Of a DNA stretch of 64,000 bases, positions 32,134 through 45,799 are shown piece after piece. Origin of the DNA: Bryopsis sp. KO-2023. Its lineage: Eukaryota; Chlorophyta; Ulvophyceae; Bryopsidales; Bryopsidaceae. Both the position numbers and the translations under genes were made by a program. Positions within the stretch are counted from its first letter, which is position 1; every line of letters starts with the position of its first letter. The DNA is taken from NCBI GenBank assembly GCA_030272585.1, contig BSYQ01000016.1, positions 1,116,001 through 1,180,000 of the forward strand, given 5' to 3'. The notes below the pieces were generated by a model. That model searched no databases. It saw only the letters and a list, made by a program, of their open reading frames with translations, and had not been told where the DNA came from.

Positions 32134-32207
32134 GCGTTGCTAGTCCAACGGTTAGGATACTTGCCTTCCAAGCAAGGGACAACCGGGCTCGACTCCCGGA
32201 CAACGCA
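32134..32207 (+). tRNA. tRNA-Gly(UCC), unit 2
   Basis: Same sequence as unit 0. Confidence 0.95.
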
Positions 32208-32263
32208 TCAAATAAATATTAGTCGATACGTGGGGACTCGAGCCCCTCCGAAAAAAGAACCCT

Positions 32264-32336
32264 TTCCGTCGCCGGGACTCGAACCCGGGTCTTGTGGGTG
32301 AGAGCCACATGTCCTAACCACCTAGACTACGACGGA
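32264..32336 (-). tRNA. tRNA-Glu(CUC), unit 2
   Basis: Same sequence as unit 0. Confidence 0.95.
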
Positions 32337-33637
32337 AGGTGGAGGACGTAGACAGGGAAGGAATTTTCGATAGGGATCGGGACGGTCCCTGCCTCGAATC
32401 CATCGGAGCAGCGGTCGGAAAGTTACGGAGCGTTGTAGAGTTTGGAAGGTAGCGGGAAGCCACGGAACGCAAGTGCCCTCGCGCACGGGAAGGAGGTTGC
32501 CCCAAGAGTTGCGGAGGGTGTTCGGTCGTCGTGAGGAGTGGTTTTGAGTTTTTTCATCGTTGCGACTTTCGGGTGTTGAGATTTCGATGTACTAGGGATA
32601 AATTAATAATGACCGATTTTGTTTCCCGGATCGTCGTGTGAAAAAAGTCGCTCGTTTTTCACGGGTTTTTGTGTTTTTTTGAAGTTTCCAACTTTTTTTC
32701 GTGTTTTATCGAAGAGATCGATTTTCTTCTTTTTCTAGCAAACTTTCTAGTTTTTGAAACAATTTTTTTATACCCATTTTCTTTTTCTAAAAAAGATAAT
32801 CAACCTGTTTTTTCCGGGTTTTTTTTTGTACTTTATCTTCGGTCGGTTTTTTTCTCTTTCGTTCCTTTCGAAAAGAATCTTTTTCTTTTCTCGTTTATTC
32901 TACCATGGAATCGAAAACATTTCTTTCGACCTTTCTCATCCTTTTTTCCTCCCTCTTTTTTTTTGTCCCCCCTCTCGCTTGGTCGATTTTTTTCCAACCC
33001 TCTCTCCCTTTTTTCTCCCGAGAAAGATCATGCTGATAATCCCAAATTACTTGATCGAATCATCTAGCAAGGCCGCGCTTGAACCCAGGAACGCCACCAG
33101 CACCCCACGATCGGAGCACTCCGTCGCCACACACACAAAAAAAGAAACGCAACTCCTCCCAAGTCCTTTCGTTGCAGCACGGACGCGCTCGCCTGCGCGC
33201 TGACTCACCCACCACACACACACACACACACACGCCCACCCTTCCACGCTGTCCCCGTCGCACGATCCCCCGCTGGCGCTCTCCCACGTGCTGACCCGCA
33301 CACGTTCACCCACCCACGTGCGCAAACATGCTCACCCAGACGCTCGCCCTCACTGGCGCACACTCAGCCATTCGTGGGAAGTCGAACCACGTCGCCAATC
33401 CTAACCCAAAAAAGGACAATCCCTCCAAATCAGCTCGATTTCAACGAACCCAAACCAAACCACCAAACCAAAAATTACATGCACAGAAGCCCACAACCAA
33501 AAGTATAACGTTTTAATGCATTGTTGATCCATTCTTAAAAAACGATTCAATGAGAAAAGCACGAACCACCGAAAGAACAAATTCCTCGTGAGCCCGCAAA
33601 ACGGCTACAAAAGCCCCCGCCGGCGACATCCAAACGT

Positions 33638-36600
33638 GTTGCCCTCATACCATCGTGAATACATGCGATCCCTTCCGAACTCGCCAATCAAGCACGATTG
33701 GGGCCGATCAGTACCGAGATCAGGGATGTCTCAGGAAATCCGGCGGGGGCAACTTGATTGTTTTTCATTTTGGAGGTCTGGGTGTGGTTGATGAACGAGT
33801 ACAAAAGCCCCTACCGGCGGCATCCATACGTGTTGCCCTCATACCATCGTGAATACATGCGATCCCTTCCGAACTCGCCAATCAAGCACGATTGGGGCCG
33901 ATCAGTACCGAGATCAGGGATGTCTCAGGAAATCCGACGGGGGCAACTTGATTGTTTTTCATTTTGGAGGTCTAGGTGTGATTGATGAACGAGTACAAAA
34001 GCCCCTACCGGCGGCATCCATACGTGTTGCCCTCATACCATCGTGAATACATGCGATCCCTTCCAAACTCGCCAATCAAACACGATTGGGGCCGATCAGT
34101 ACCGAGATCAGGGATGTCTCAGGAAATCCGGCGGGGGCAACTTGATTGTTTTTCATTTTGGAGGTCTGGGTGTGGTTGATGAACGAGTACAAAAGCCCCT
34201 ACCGGCGGCATCCATACGTGTTGCCCTCATACCATCGTGAATACATGCGATTCCTTCCGAACTCGCCAATCAAGCACGATTGGGGCCGATCAGTACCGAG
34301 ATCAGGGATGTCTCAGGAAATCCGGCGGGGGCAACTTGATTGTTTTTCATTTTGGAGGTCTGGGTGTGGTTGATGAACGAGTACAAAAGCCCCTACCGGC
34401 GGCATCCATACGTGTTGCCCTCATACCATCGTGAATACATGCGATCCCTTCCGAACTTGCCAATCAAGCACGATTGGGGCCGATCAGTACCGAGATCAGG
34501 GATGTCTCAGGAAATCCGGCGGGGGTAACTTGATTGTTTTTCATTTTGGAGGTCTGGGTGTGGTTGATGAACGAGTACAAAAGCCCCTACCGGCGGCATC
34601 CATACGTGTTGCCCTCATACCATCGTGAATACATGCGATCCCTTCCGAACTCGCCAATCAAGCACGATTGGGGCCGATCAGTACCGAGATCAGGGATGTC
34701 TCAGGAAATCCGGCGGGGGCAACTTGATTGTTTTTCATTTTGGAGGTCTGGGTGTGATTGATGAACGAGTACAAAAGCCCCTACCGGCGGCATCCATACG
34801 TGTTGCCCTCATACCATCGTGAATACATGCGATCCCTTCCAAACTCGCCAATCAAACACGATTGGGGCCGATCAGTACCGAGATCAGGGATGTCTCAGGA
34901 AATCCGGCGGGGGCAACTTGATTGTTTTTCATTTTCGAGGTCTGGGTGTGGTTGATGAACGAGTACAAAAGCCCCTACCGGCGGCATCCATACGTGTTGC
35001 CCTCATACCATCGTGAATACATGCGATTCCTTCCGAACTCGCCAATCAAGCACGATTGGGGCCGATCAGTACCGAGATCAGGGATGTCTCAGGAAATCCG
35101 GCGGGGGCAACTTGATTGTTTTTCATTTTGGAGGTCTGGGTGTGATTGATGAACGAGTACAAAAGCCCCCGACGAGGGAATCCATACGTGTTGCCCTCAT
35201 ACCATCGTGAATACATGCGATCCCTTCCGAACTCGCCAATCAAACACGATTGGGGCCGATTAGTACCGAGATCAGGGATGTCTCAGGAAATCCGGCGGGG
35301 GCAACTTGATTGTTTTTCATTTTGGAGGTCTGGGTGTGGTTGATGAACGAGTACAAAAGCCCCTACCGGCGGCATCCATACGTGTTGCCCTCATACCATC
35401 GTGAATACATGCGATCCCTTCCGAACTCGCCAATCAAGCACGATTGGGGCCGATCAGTACCGAGATCAGGGATGTCTCAGGAAATCCGGCGGGGGCAACT
35501 TGATTGTTTTTCATTTTGGAGGTCTGTGTGGGGTTGATGGACGAGTACAAAAGCCCCCGACGGGGGAATCCAAACGTGTTGCCCTCATACCATCGTGAAT
35601 ACATGCGATCCCTTCCGAACTCGCCAATCAAGCACGATTGGGGCCGATCAGTACCGAGATCAGGGATGTCTCAGGAAATCCGGCGGGGGCAACTTGATTG
35701 TTTTTCATTTTGGAGGTCTGTGTGGGGTTGATGGACGAGTACAAAAGCCCCCGACGAGGGAATCCATACGTGTTGCCCTCATACCATCGTGAATACATGC
35801 GATCCCTTCCGAACTCGCCAATCAAGCACGATTGGGGCCGATCAGTACCGAGATCAGGGATGTCTCAGGAAATCCGGCGGGGGCAACTTGATTGTTTTTC
35901 ATTTTGGAGGTCTGGGTGTGATTGATGAACGAGTACAAAAGCCCCTGCCGGCGGCATCCAAACGTGTTGCCCTCATACCATCGTGAATACATGCGATCCC
36001 TTCCGAACTCGCCAATCAAACACGATTGGGGTCGATCAGTACCGAGATCAGGGCTGTCTCAGGAAATCCGGCGGGGGCAACTTGATTGTTTTTCATTTTG
36101 GAGGTGTGTGTGGGGTTGATGGACGAGTACAAAAGCCCCCGACGGGGGAATTCAAACGTGTTGCCCTCATACCATCGTGAATACATGCGATCCCTTCCGA
36201 ACTCGCCAATCAAACACGATTGGGGCCGATTAGTACCGAGATCAGGGATGTCTTAGGAAATCCGGCGGGGGCAACTTGATTGTTTTTCATTTTGGAGGTC
36301 TGTGTGGGGTTGATGGACGAGTACAAAAGCCCCCGACGAGGGAATCCAAACGTGTTGCCCTCATACCATCGTGAATACATGCGATCCCTTCCGAACTCGC
36401 CAATCAAACACGATTGGGGCCGATCAGTACCGAGATCAGGGATGTCTCAGGAAATCCGGCGGGGGCAACTTGATTGTTTTTCATTTTGGAGGTCTGTGTG
36501 GGGTTGATGGACGAGTACAAAAGCCCCCGACGAGGGAATCCATACGTGTTGCCCTCATACCATCGTGAATACATGCGATCCCTTCCGAACTCGCCAATCA

Positions 36601-36858
36601 AACACGATTGGGGCCGATCAGTACCGAGATCAGGGATGTCTTAGGAAATCCGGCGGGGGCAACTTGATTGTTTTTCATTTTGGAGGTCTGTGTGGGGTTG
36701 ATGGACGAGTACAAAAGCCCCCGACGAGGGAATCCAAACGTGTTGCCCTCATACCATCGTGAATACATGCGATCCCTTCCGAACTCGCCAATCAAGCACG
36801 ATTGGGGCCGATCAGTACCGAGATCAGGGATGTCTCAGGAAATCCGGCGGGGGCAACT
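33638..36858 (+). rRNA. 5S: 5S rRNA gene array, 17 copies (unit 3)
   Basis: Gene starts at 33638 and every 194 bp through 36742. The second copy has tccgacggggg in the 3' stem region and tctaggtgtg in its spacer. Copies near the start repeat a four-copy block (including the gcgattcc variant) also seen further on, pointing to block duplication within the array. Confidence 0.95.
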
Positions 36859-36931
36859 TGATTGTTTTTGTTTTCCTCCGAAAACGACATGTGTTTGGTT
36901 TCGTAAGTGGGTATTCTCCCCCCACTTCGCG

Positions 36932-37005
36932 GCGTTGCTAGTCCAACGGTTAGGATACTTGCCTTCCAAGCAAGGGACAACCGGGCTCGACTCCCGGACA
37001 ACGCA
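36932..37005 (+). tRNA. tRNA-Gly(UCC), unit 3
   Basis: Same sequence as unit 0. Confidence 0.95.
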
Positions 37006-37061
37006 TCAAATAAATATTAGTCGATACGTGGGGACTCGAGCCCCTCCGAAAAAAGAACCCT

Positions 37062-37134
37062 TTCCGTCGCCGGGACTCGAACCCGGGTCTTGTGGGTGAG
37101 AGCCACATGTCCTAACCACCTAGACTACGACGGA
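37062..37134 (-). tRNA. tRNA-Glu(CUC), unit 3
   Basis: Same sequence as unit 0. Confidence 0.95.
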
Positions 37135-38435
37135 AGGTGGAGGACGTAGACAGGGAAGGAATTTTCGATAGGGATCGGGACGGTCCCTGCCTCGAATCCA
37201 TCGGAGCAGCGGTCGGAAAGTTACGGAGCGTTGTAGAGTTTGGAAGGTAGCGGGAAGCCACGGAACGCAAGTGCCCTCGCGCACGGGAAGGAGGTTGCCC
37301 CAAGAGTTGCGGAGGGTGTTCGGTCGTCGTGAGGAGTGGTTTTGAGTTTTTTCATCGTTGCGACTTTCGGGTGTTGAGATTTCGATGTACTAGGGATAAA
37401 TTAATAATGACCGATTTTGTTTCCCGGATCGTCGTGTGAAAAAAGTCGCTCGTTTTTCACGGGTTTTTGTGTTTTTTTGAAGTTTCCAACTTTTTTTCGT
37501 GTTTTATCGAAGAGATCGATTTTCTTCTTTTTCTAGCAAACTTTCTAGTTTTTGAAACAATTTTTTTATACCCATTTTCTTTTTCTAAAAAAGATAATCA
37601 ACCTGTTTTTTCCGGGTTTTTTTTTGTACTTTATCTTCGGTCGGTTTTTTTCTCTTTCGTTCCTTTCGAAAAGAATCTTTTTCTTTTCTCGTTTATTCTA
37701 CCATGGAATCGAAAACATTTCTTTCGACCTTTCTCATCCTTTTTTCCTCCCTCTTTTTTTTTGTCCCCCCTCTCGCTTGGTCGATTTTTTTCCAACCCTC
37801 TCTCCCTTTTTTCTCCCGAGAAAGATCATGCTGATAATCCCAAATTACTTGATCGAATCATCTAGCAAGGCCGCGCTTGAACCCAGGAACGCCACCAGCA
37901 CCCCACGATCGGAGCACTCCGTCGCCACACACACAAAAAAAGAAACGCAACTCCTCCCAAGTCCTTTCGTTGCAGCACGGACGCGCTCGCCTGCGCGCTG
38001 ACTCACCCACCACACACACACACACACACACGCCCACCCTTCCACGCTGTCCCCGTCGCACGATCCCCCGCTGGCGCTCTCCCACGTGCTGACCCGCACA
38101 CGTTCACCCACCCACGTGCGCAAACATGCTCACCCAGACGCTCGCCCTCACTGGCGCACACTCAGCCATTCGTGGGAAGTCGAACCACGTCGCCAATCCT
38201 AACCCAAAAAAGGACAATCCCTCCAAATCAGCTCGATTTCAACGAACCCAAACCAAACCACCAAACCAAAAATTACATGCACAGAAGCCCACAACCAAAA
38301 GTATAACGTTTTAATGCATTGTTGATCCATTCTTAAAAAACGATTCAATGAGAAAAGCACGAACCACCGAAAGAACAAATTCCTCGTGAGCCCGCAAAAC
38401 GGCTACAAAAGCCCCCGCCGGCGACATCCAAACGT

Positions 38436-41400
38436 GTTGCCCTCATACCATCGTGAATACATGCGATCCCTTCCGAACTCGCCAATCAAGCACGATTGGG
38501 GCCGATCAGTACCGAGATCAGGGATGTCTCAGGAAATCCGGCGGGGGCAACTTGATTGTTTTTCATTTTGGAGGTCTGGGTGTGGTTGATGAACGAGTAC
38601 AAAAGCCCCTACCGGCGGCATCCATACGTGTTGCCCTCATACCATCGTGAATACATGCGATCCCTTCCGAACTCGCCAATCAAGCACGATTGGGGCCGAT
38701 CAGTACCGAGATCAGGGATGTCTCAGGAAATCCGACGGGGGCAACTTGATTGTTTTTCATTTTGGAGGTCTAGGTGTGATTGATGAACGAGTACAAAAGC
38801 CCCTACCGGCGGCATCCATACGTGTTGCCCTCATACCATCGTGAATACATGCGATCCCTTCCAAACTCGCCAATCAAACACGATTGGGGCCGATCAGTAC
38901 CGAGATCAGGGATGTCTCAGGAAATCCGGCGGGGGCAACTTGATTGTTTTTCATTTTGGAGGTCTGGGTGTGGTTGATGAACGAGTACAAAAGCCCCTAC
39001 CGGCGGCATCCATACGTGTTGCCCTCATACCATCGTGAATACATGCGATTCCTTCCGAACTCGCCAATCAAGCACGATTGGGGCCGATCAGTACCGAGAT
39101 CAGGGATGTCTCAGGAAATCCGGCGGGGGCAACTTGATTGTTTTTCATTTTGGAGGTCTGGGTGTGGTTGATGAACGAGTACAAAAGCCCCTACCGGCGG
39201 CATCCATACGTGTTGCCCTCATACCATCGTGAATACATGCGATCCCTTCCGAACTTGCCAATCAAGCACGATTGGGGCCGATCAGTACCGAGATCAGGGA
39301 TGTCTCAGGAAATCCGGCGGGGGTAACTTGATTGTTTTTCATTTTGGAGGTCTGGGTGTGGTTGATGAACGAGTACAAAAGCCCCTACCGGCGGCATCCA
39401 TACGTGTTGCCCTCATACCATCGTGAATACATGCGATCCCTTCCGAACTCGCCAATCAAGCACGATTGGGGCCGATCAGTACCGAGATCAGGGATGTCTC
39501 AGGAAATCCGGCGGGGGCAACTTGATTGTTTTTCATTTTGGAGGTCTGGGTGTGATTGATGAACGAGTACAAAAGCCCCTACCGGCGGCATCCATACGTG
39601 TTGCCCTCATACCATCGTGAATACATGCGATCCCTTCCAAACTCGCCAATCAAACACGATTGGGGCCGATCAGTACCGAGATCAGGGATGTCTCAGGAAA
39701 TCCGGCGGGGGCAACTTGATTGTTTTTCATTTTCGAGGTCTGGGTGTGGTTGATGAACGAGTACAAAAGCCCCTACCGGCGGCATCCATACGTGTTGCCC
39801 TCATACCATCGTGAATACATGCGATTCCTTCCGAACTCGCCAATCAAGCACGATTGGGGCCGATCAGTACCGAGATCAGGGATGTCTCAGGAAATCCGGC
39901 GGGGGCAACTTGATTGTTTTTCATTTTGGAGGTCTGGGTGTGATTGATGAACGAGTACAAAAGCCCCCGACGAGGGAATCCATACGTGTTGCCCTCATAC
40001 CATCGTGAATACATGCGATCCCTTCCGAACTCGCCAATCAAACACGATTGGGGCCGATTAGTACCGAGATCAGGGATGTCTCAGGAAATCCGGCGGGGGC
40101 AACTTGATTGTTTTTCATTTTGGAGGTCTGGGTGTGGTTGATGAACGAGTACAAAAGCCCCTACCGGCGGCATCCATACGTGTTGCCCTCATACCATCGT
40201 GAATACATGCGATCCCTTCCGAACTCGCCAATCAAGCACGATTGGGGCCGATCAGTACCGAGATCAGGGATGTCTCAGGAAATCCGGCGGGGGCAACTTG
40301 ATTGTTTTTCATTTTGGAGGTCTGTGTGGGGTTGATGGACGAGTACAAAAGCCCCCGACGGGGGAATCCAAACGTGTTGCCCTCATACCATCGTGAATAC
40401 ATGCGATCCCTTCCGAACTCGCCAATCAAGCACGATTGGGGCCGATCAGTACCGAGATCAGGGATGTCTTAGGAAATCCGGCGGGGGCAACTTGATTGTT
40501 TTTCATTTTGGAGGTCTGTGTGGGGTTGATGGACGAGTACAAAAGCCCCCGACGAGGGAATCCATACGTGTTGCCCTCATACCATCGTGAATACATGCGA
40601 TCCCTTCCGAACTCGCCAATCAAGCACGATTGGGGCCGATCAGTACCGAGATCAGGGATGTCTCAGGAAATCCGGCGGGGGCAACTTGATTGTTTTTCAT
40701 TTTGGAGGTCTGGGTGTGATTGATGAACGAGTACAAAAGCCCCTGCCGGCGGCATCCAAACGTGTTGCCCTCATACCATCGTGAATACATGCGATCCCTT
40801 CCGAACTCGCCAATCAAACACGATTGGGGTCGATCAGTACCGAGATCAGGGCTGTCTCAGGAAATCCGGCGGGGGCAACTTGATTGTTTTTCATTTTGGA
40901 GGTGTGTGTGGGGTTGATGGACGAGTACAAAAGCCCCCGACGGGGGAATTCAAACGTGTTGCCCTCATACCATCGTGAATACATGCGATCCCTTCCGAAC
41001 TCGCCAATCAAACACGATTGGGGCCGATTAGTACCGAGATCAGGGATGTCTTAGGAAATCCGGCGGGGGCAACTTGATTGTTTTTCATTTTGGAGGTCTG
41101 TGTGGGGTTGATGGACGAGTACAAAAGCCCCCGACGAGGGAATCCAAACGTGTTGCCCTCATACCATCGTGAATACATGCGATCCCTTCCGAACTCGCCA
41201 ATCAAACACGATTGGGGCCGATCAGTACCGAGATCAGGGATGTCTCAGGAAATCCGGCGGGGGCAACTTGATTGTTTTTCATTTTGGAGGTCTGTGTGGG
41301 GTTGATGGACGAGTACAAAAGCCCCCGACGAGGGAATCCATACGTGTTGCCCTCATACCATCGTGAATACATGCGATCCCTTCCGAACTCGCCAATCAAA

Positions 41401-41656
41401 CACGATTGGGGCCGATCAGTACCGAGATCAGGGATGTCTTAGGAAATCCGGCGGGGGCAACTTGATTGTTTTTCATTTTGGAGGTCTGTGTGGGGTTGAT
41501 GGACGAGTACAAAAGCCCCCGACGAGGGAATCCAAACGTGTTGCCCTCATACCATCGTGAATACATGCGATCCCTTCCGAACTCGCCAATCAAGCACGAT
41601 TGGGGCCGATCAGTACCGAGATCAGGGATGTCTCAGGAAATCCGGCGGGGGCAACT
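38436..41656 (+). rRNA. 5S: 5S rRNA gene array, 17 copies (unit 4)
   Basis: Gene starts at 38436 and every 194 bp through 41540. Confidence 0.95.
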
Positions 41657-41729
41657 TGATTGTTTTTGTTTTCCTCCGAAAACGACATGTGTTTGGTTTC
41701 GTAAGTGGGTATTCTCCCCCCACTTCGCG

Positions 41730-41803
41730 GCGTTGCTAGTCCAACGGTTAGGATACTTGCCTTCCAAGCAAGGGACAACCGGGCTCGACTCCCGGACAAC
41801 GCA
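41730..41803 (+). tRNA. tRNA-Gly(UCC), unit 4
   Basis: Same sequence as unit 0. Confidence 0.95.
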
Positions 41804-41859
41804 TCAAATAAATATTAGTCGATACGTGGGGACTCGAGCCCCTCCGAAAAAAGAACCCT

Positions 41860-41932
41860 TTCCGTCGCCGGGACTCGAACCCGGGTCTTGTGGGTGAGAG
41901 CCACATGTCCTAACCACCTAGACTACGACGGA
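41860..41932 (-). tRNA. tRNA-Glu(CUC), unit 4
   Basis: Same sequence as unit 0. Confidence 0.95.
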
Positions 41933-43233
41933 AGGTGGAGGACGTAGACAGGGAAGGAATTTTCGATAGGGATCGGGACGGTCCCTGCCTCGAATCCATC
42001 GGAGCAGCGGTCGGAAAGTTACGGAGCGTTGTAGAGTTTGGAAGGTAGCGGGAAGCCACGGAACGCAAGTGCCCTCGCGCACGGGAAGGAGGTTGCCCCA
42101 AGAGTTGCGGAGGGTGTTCGGTCGTCGTGAGGAGTGGTTTTGAGTTTTTTCATCGTTGCGACTTTCGGGTGTTGAGATTTCGATGTACTAGGGATAAATT
42201 AATAATGACCGATTTTGTTTCCCGGATCGTCGTGTGAAAAAAGTCGCTCGTTTTTCACGGGTTTTTGTGTTTTTTTGAAGTTTCCAACTTTTTTTCGTGT
42301 TTTATCGAAGAGATCGATTTTCTTCTTTTTCTAGCAAACTTTCTAGTTTTTGAAACAATTTTTTTATACCCATTTTCTTTTTCTAAAAAAGATAATCAAC
42401 CTGTTTTTTCCGGTTTTTTTTTTGTACTTTATCTTCGGTCGGTTTTTTTCTCTTTCGTTCCTTTCGAAAAGAATCTTTTTCTTTTCTCGTTTATTCTACC
42501 ATGGAATCGAAAACATTTCTTTCGACCTTTCTCATCCTTTTTTCCTCCCTCTTTTTTTTTGTCCCCCCTCTCGCTTGGTCGATTTTTTTCCAACCCTCTC
42601 TCCCTTTTTTCTCCCGAGAAAGATCATGCTGATAATCCCAAATTACTTGATCGAATCATCTAGCAAGGCCGCGCTTGAACCCAGGAACGCCACCAGCACC
42701 CCACGATCGGAGCACTCCGTCGCCACACACACAAAAAAAGAAACGCAACTCCTCCCAAGTCCTTTCGTTGCAGCACGGACGCGCTCGCCTGCGCGCTGAC
42801 TCACCCACCACACACACACACACACACACGCCCACCCTTCCACGCTGTCCCCGTCGCACGATCCCCCGCTGGCGCTCTCCCACGTGCTGACCCGCACACG
42901 TTCACCCACCCACGTGCGCAAACATGCTCACCCAGACGCTCGCCCTCACTGGCGCACACTCAGCCATTCGTGGGAAGTCGAACCACGTCGCCAATCCTAA
43001 CCCAAAAAAGGACAATCCCTCCAAATCAGCTCGATTTCAACGAACCCAAACCAAACCACCAAACCAAAAATTACATGCACAGAAGCCCACAACCAAAAGT
43101 ATAACGTTTTAATGCATTGTTGATCCATTCTTAAAAAACGATTCAATGAGAAAAGCACGAACCACCGAAAGAACAAATTCCTCGTGAGCCCGCAAAACGG
43201 CTACAAAAGCCCCCGCCGGCGACATCCAAACGT

Positions 43234-45097
43234 GTTGCCCTCATACCATCGTGAATACATGCGATCCCTTCCGAACTCGCCAATCAAGCACGATTGGGGC
43301 CGATCAGTACCGAGATCAGGGATGTCTCAGGAAATCCGGCGGGGGCAACTTGATTGTTTTTCATTTTGGAGGTCTGGGTGTGGTTGATGAACGAGTACAA
43401 AAGCCCCTACCGGCGGCATCCATACGTGTTGCCCTCATACCATCGTGAATACATGCGATCCCTTCCGAACTCGCCAATCAAGCACGATTGGGGCCGATCA
43501 GTACCGAGATCAGGGATGTCTCAGGAAATCCGGCGGGGGCAACTTGATTGTTTTTCATTTTGGAGGTCTGGGTGTGATTGATGAACGAGTACAAAAGCCC
43601 CTACCGGCGGCATCCATACGTGTTGCCCTCATACCATCGTGAATACATGCGATCCCTTCCAAACTCGCCAATCAAACACGATTGGGGCCGATCAGTACCG
43701 AGATCAGGGATGTCTCAGGAAATCCGTCGGGGGCAACTTGATTGTTTTTCATTTTGGAGGTCTGGGTGTGGTTGATGAACGAGTACAAAAGCCCCTACCG
43801 GCGGCATCCATACGTGTTGCCCTCATACCATCGTGAATACATGCGATTCCTTCCGAACTCGCCAATCAAGCACGATTGGGGCCGATCAGTACCGAGATCA
43901 GGGATGTCTCAGGAAATCCGGCGGGGGCAACTTGATTGTTTTTCATTTTGGAGGTCTGGGTGTGATTGATGAACGAGTACAAAAGCCCCCGACGAGGGAA
44001 TCCATACGTGTTGCCCTCATACCATCGTGAATACATGCGATCCCTTCCGAACTCGCCAATCAAACACGATTGGGGCCGATTAGTACCGAGATCAGGGATG
44101 TCTCAGGAAATCCGGCGGGGGTAACTTGATTGTTTTTCATTTTGGAGGTCTGGGTGTGGTTGATGAACGAGTACAAAAGCCCCTACCGGCGGCATCCATA
44201 CGTGTTGCCCTCATACCATCGTGAATACATGCGATCCCTTCCGAACTCGCCAATCAAGCACGATTGGGGCCGATCAGTACCGAGATCAGGGATGTCTCAG
44301 GAAATCCGGCGGGGGCAACTTGATTGTTTTTCATTTTGGAGGTCTGTGTGGGGTTGATGGACGAGTACAAAAGCCCCCGACGGGGGAATCCAAACGTGTT
44401 GCCCTCATACCATCGTGAATACATGCGATCCCTTCCGAACTCGCCAATCAAGCACGATTGGGGCCGATCAGTACCGAGATCAGGGATGTCTCAGGAAATC
44501 CGGCGGGGGCAACTTGATTGTTTTTCATTTTGGAGGTCTGTGTGGGGTTGATGGACGAGTACAAAAGCCCCCGACGAGGGAATCCATACGTGTTGCCCTC
44601 ATACCATCGTGAATACATGCGATCCCTTCCGAACTCGCCAATCAAGCACGATTGGGGCCGATCAGTACCGAGATCAGGGATGTCTCAGGAAATCCGGCGG
44701 GGGCAACTTGATTGTTTTTCATTTTGGAGGTCTGGGTGTGATTGATGAACGAGTACAAAAGCCCCTGCCGGCGGCATCCAAACGTGTTGCCCTCATACCA
44801 TCGTGAATACATGCGATCCCTTCCGAACTCGCCAATCAAACACGATTGGGGTCGATCAGTACCGAGATCAGGGCTGTCTCAGGAAATCCGGCGGGGGCAA
44901 CTTGATTGTTTTTCATTTTGGAGGTGTGTGTGGGGTTGATGGACGAGTACAAAAGCCCCCGACGGGGGAATTCAAACGTGTTGCCCTCATACCATCGTGA
45001 ATACATGCGATCCCTTCCGAACTCGCCAATCAAACACGATTGGGGCCGATCAGTACCGAGATCAGGGATGTCTTAGGAAATCCGGCGGGGGCAACTT
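43234..45097 (+). rRNA. 5S: 5S rRNA gene array, 10 intact copies (unit 5)
   Basis: Gene starts at 43234 and every 194 bp through 44980; the eleventh copy (45174) is broken. The third copy has tccgtcggggg in the 3' stem region. Confidence 0.95.
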
Positions 45098-45212
45098 GAT
45101 TGTTTTTCATTTTGGAGGTCTGTGTGGGGTTGATGGACGAGTACAAAAGCCCCCGACGAGGGAATCCAAACGTGTTGCCCTCATACCATCGTGAATACAT
45201 GCGATCCCTTCC

Positions 45213-45448
45213 TGTTACAAGTGATCACCGAGATGTCTAGTAAGCATTAGCTAGAGCTACAGACTAGCTACGGGCACTAGTGATAGCCTAGTCAGAGCTT
45301 AAGGTCCATAGGATCCCAATAGGAGATCCTATAGCTCAAGAACCCTGGTGCCTCGCCCTAATGACATTAGTCAAGGGTCCCATCAATGAGTGGGGGTTTG
45401 ATGGGTTAAGGAGGCTTCGAGGGAGGGTTCTGGGAGGTTTTTGTAACA
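45213..45448 (+). repeat. 5' LTR of Ty3/Gypsy (236 bp)
   Basis: TG...CA; no difference seen from 50932-51167. Short for a chromovirus LTR. Confidence 0.95.
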
Positions 45449-45450
45449 GT

Positions 45451-45466
45451 TGGTTTCGGAGCCAGG
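45451..45466 (+). other. Primer binding site TGGTTTCGGAGCCAGG
   Basis: Two bases after the LTR. It matches the plant initiator-Met PBS (TGGTATCAGAGCCAGG) at 14 of 16 positions, so the primer is probably the initiator-Met tRNA of this organism. Confidence 0.7.
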
Positions 45467-45799
45467 TTGAGAGCGCGTCACGTTTTGACGCATAAGTACG
45501 CCATAACAACTCGGAATTGGAAAGAACAGGAGTCTAAAAGTAAGCCGAAAACAGGGCGCTTCGTTTGAAGCTTGTTTGAGGTCAATCGGAGTTGTCAGTG
45601 GAAAGTTACAGCCCGACAAAGTTAGGGTTTGTTTTCTGAATCGGTGGAAAGCTAGTTCTGTGAGTTCGAGGAGACCCAAGAGGTCCTCGAAGGGCTAGTA
45701 AGACGAAAAAAAAGTTGGGTTTCAGAGTTTTGGGCAAATTTTCCAGTCTTGTTGCTGTGTTGGGGTTGTGTCCAAAGGAAACCAAAATAAAAAGTGACC

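Larger units (their letters stand above)
28511..32338 (+). repeat. Pol III repeat unit 2 (3828 bp)
   Basis: Same length as unit 1 with only scattered base differences (for example one G/T change in the T-rich spacer near 28990, and gagctc for gaggtc near 29945). Confidence 0.93.
32339..37136 (+). repeat. Pol III repeat unit 3 (4798 bp)
   Basis: Longer than units 1 and 2 by exactly 970 bp, i.e. five extra 194-bp repeats. Confidence 0.93.
37137..41934 (+). repeat. Pol III repeat unit 4 (4798 bp)
   Basis: Same length and variant order as unit 3, including the tccgacggggg copy; near-identical by eye. Confidence 0.93.

Noticed and set aside
9196-45097. CRISPR-like or satellite array
   Set aside because: The 194-bp repeat is a 5S gene plus spacer with an RNA fold, TATA-like box and terminator; nothing matches short repeats with unique spacers.
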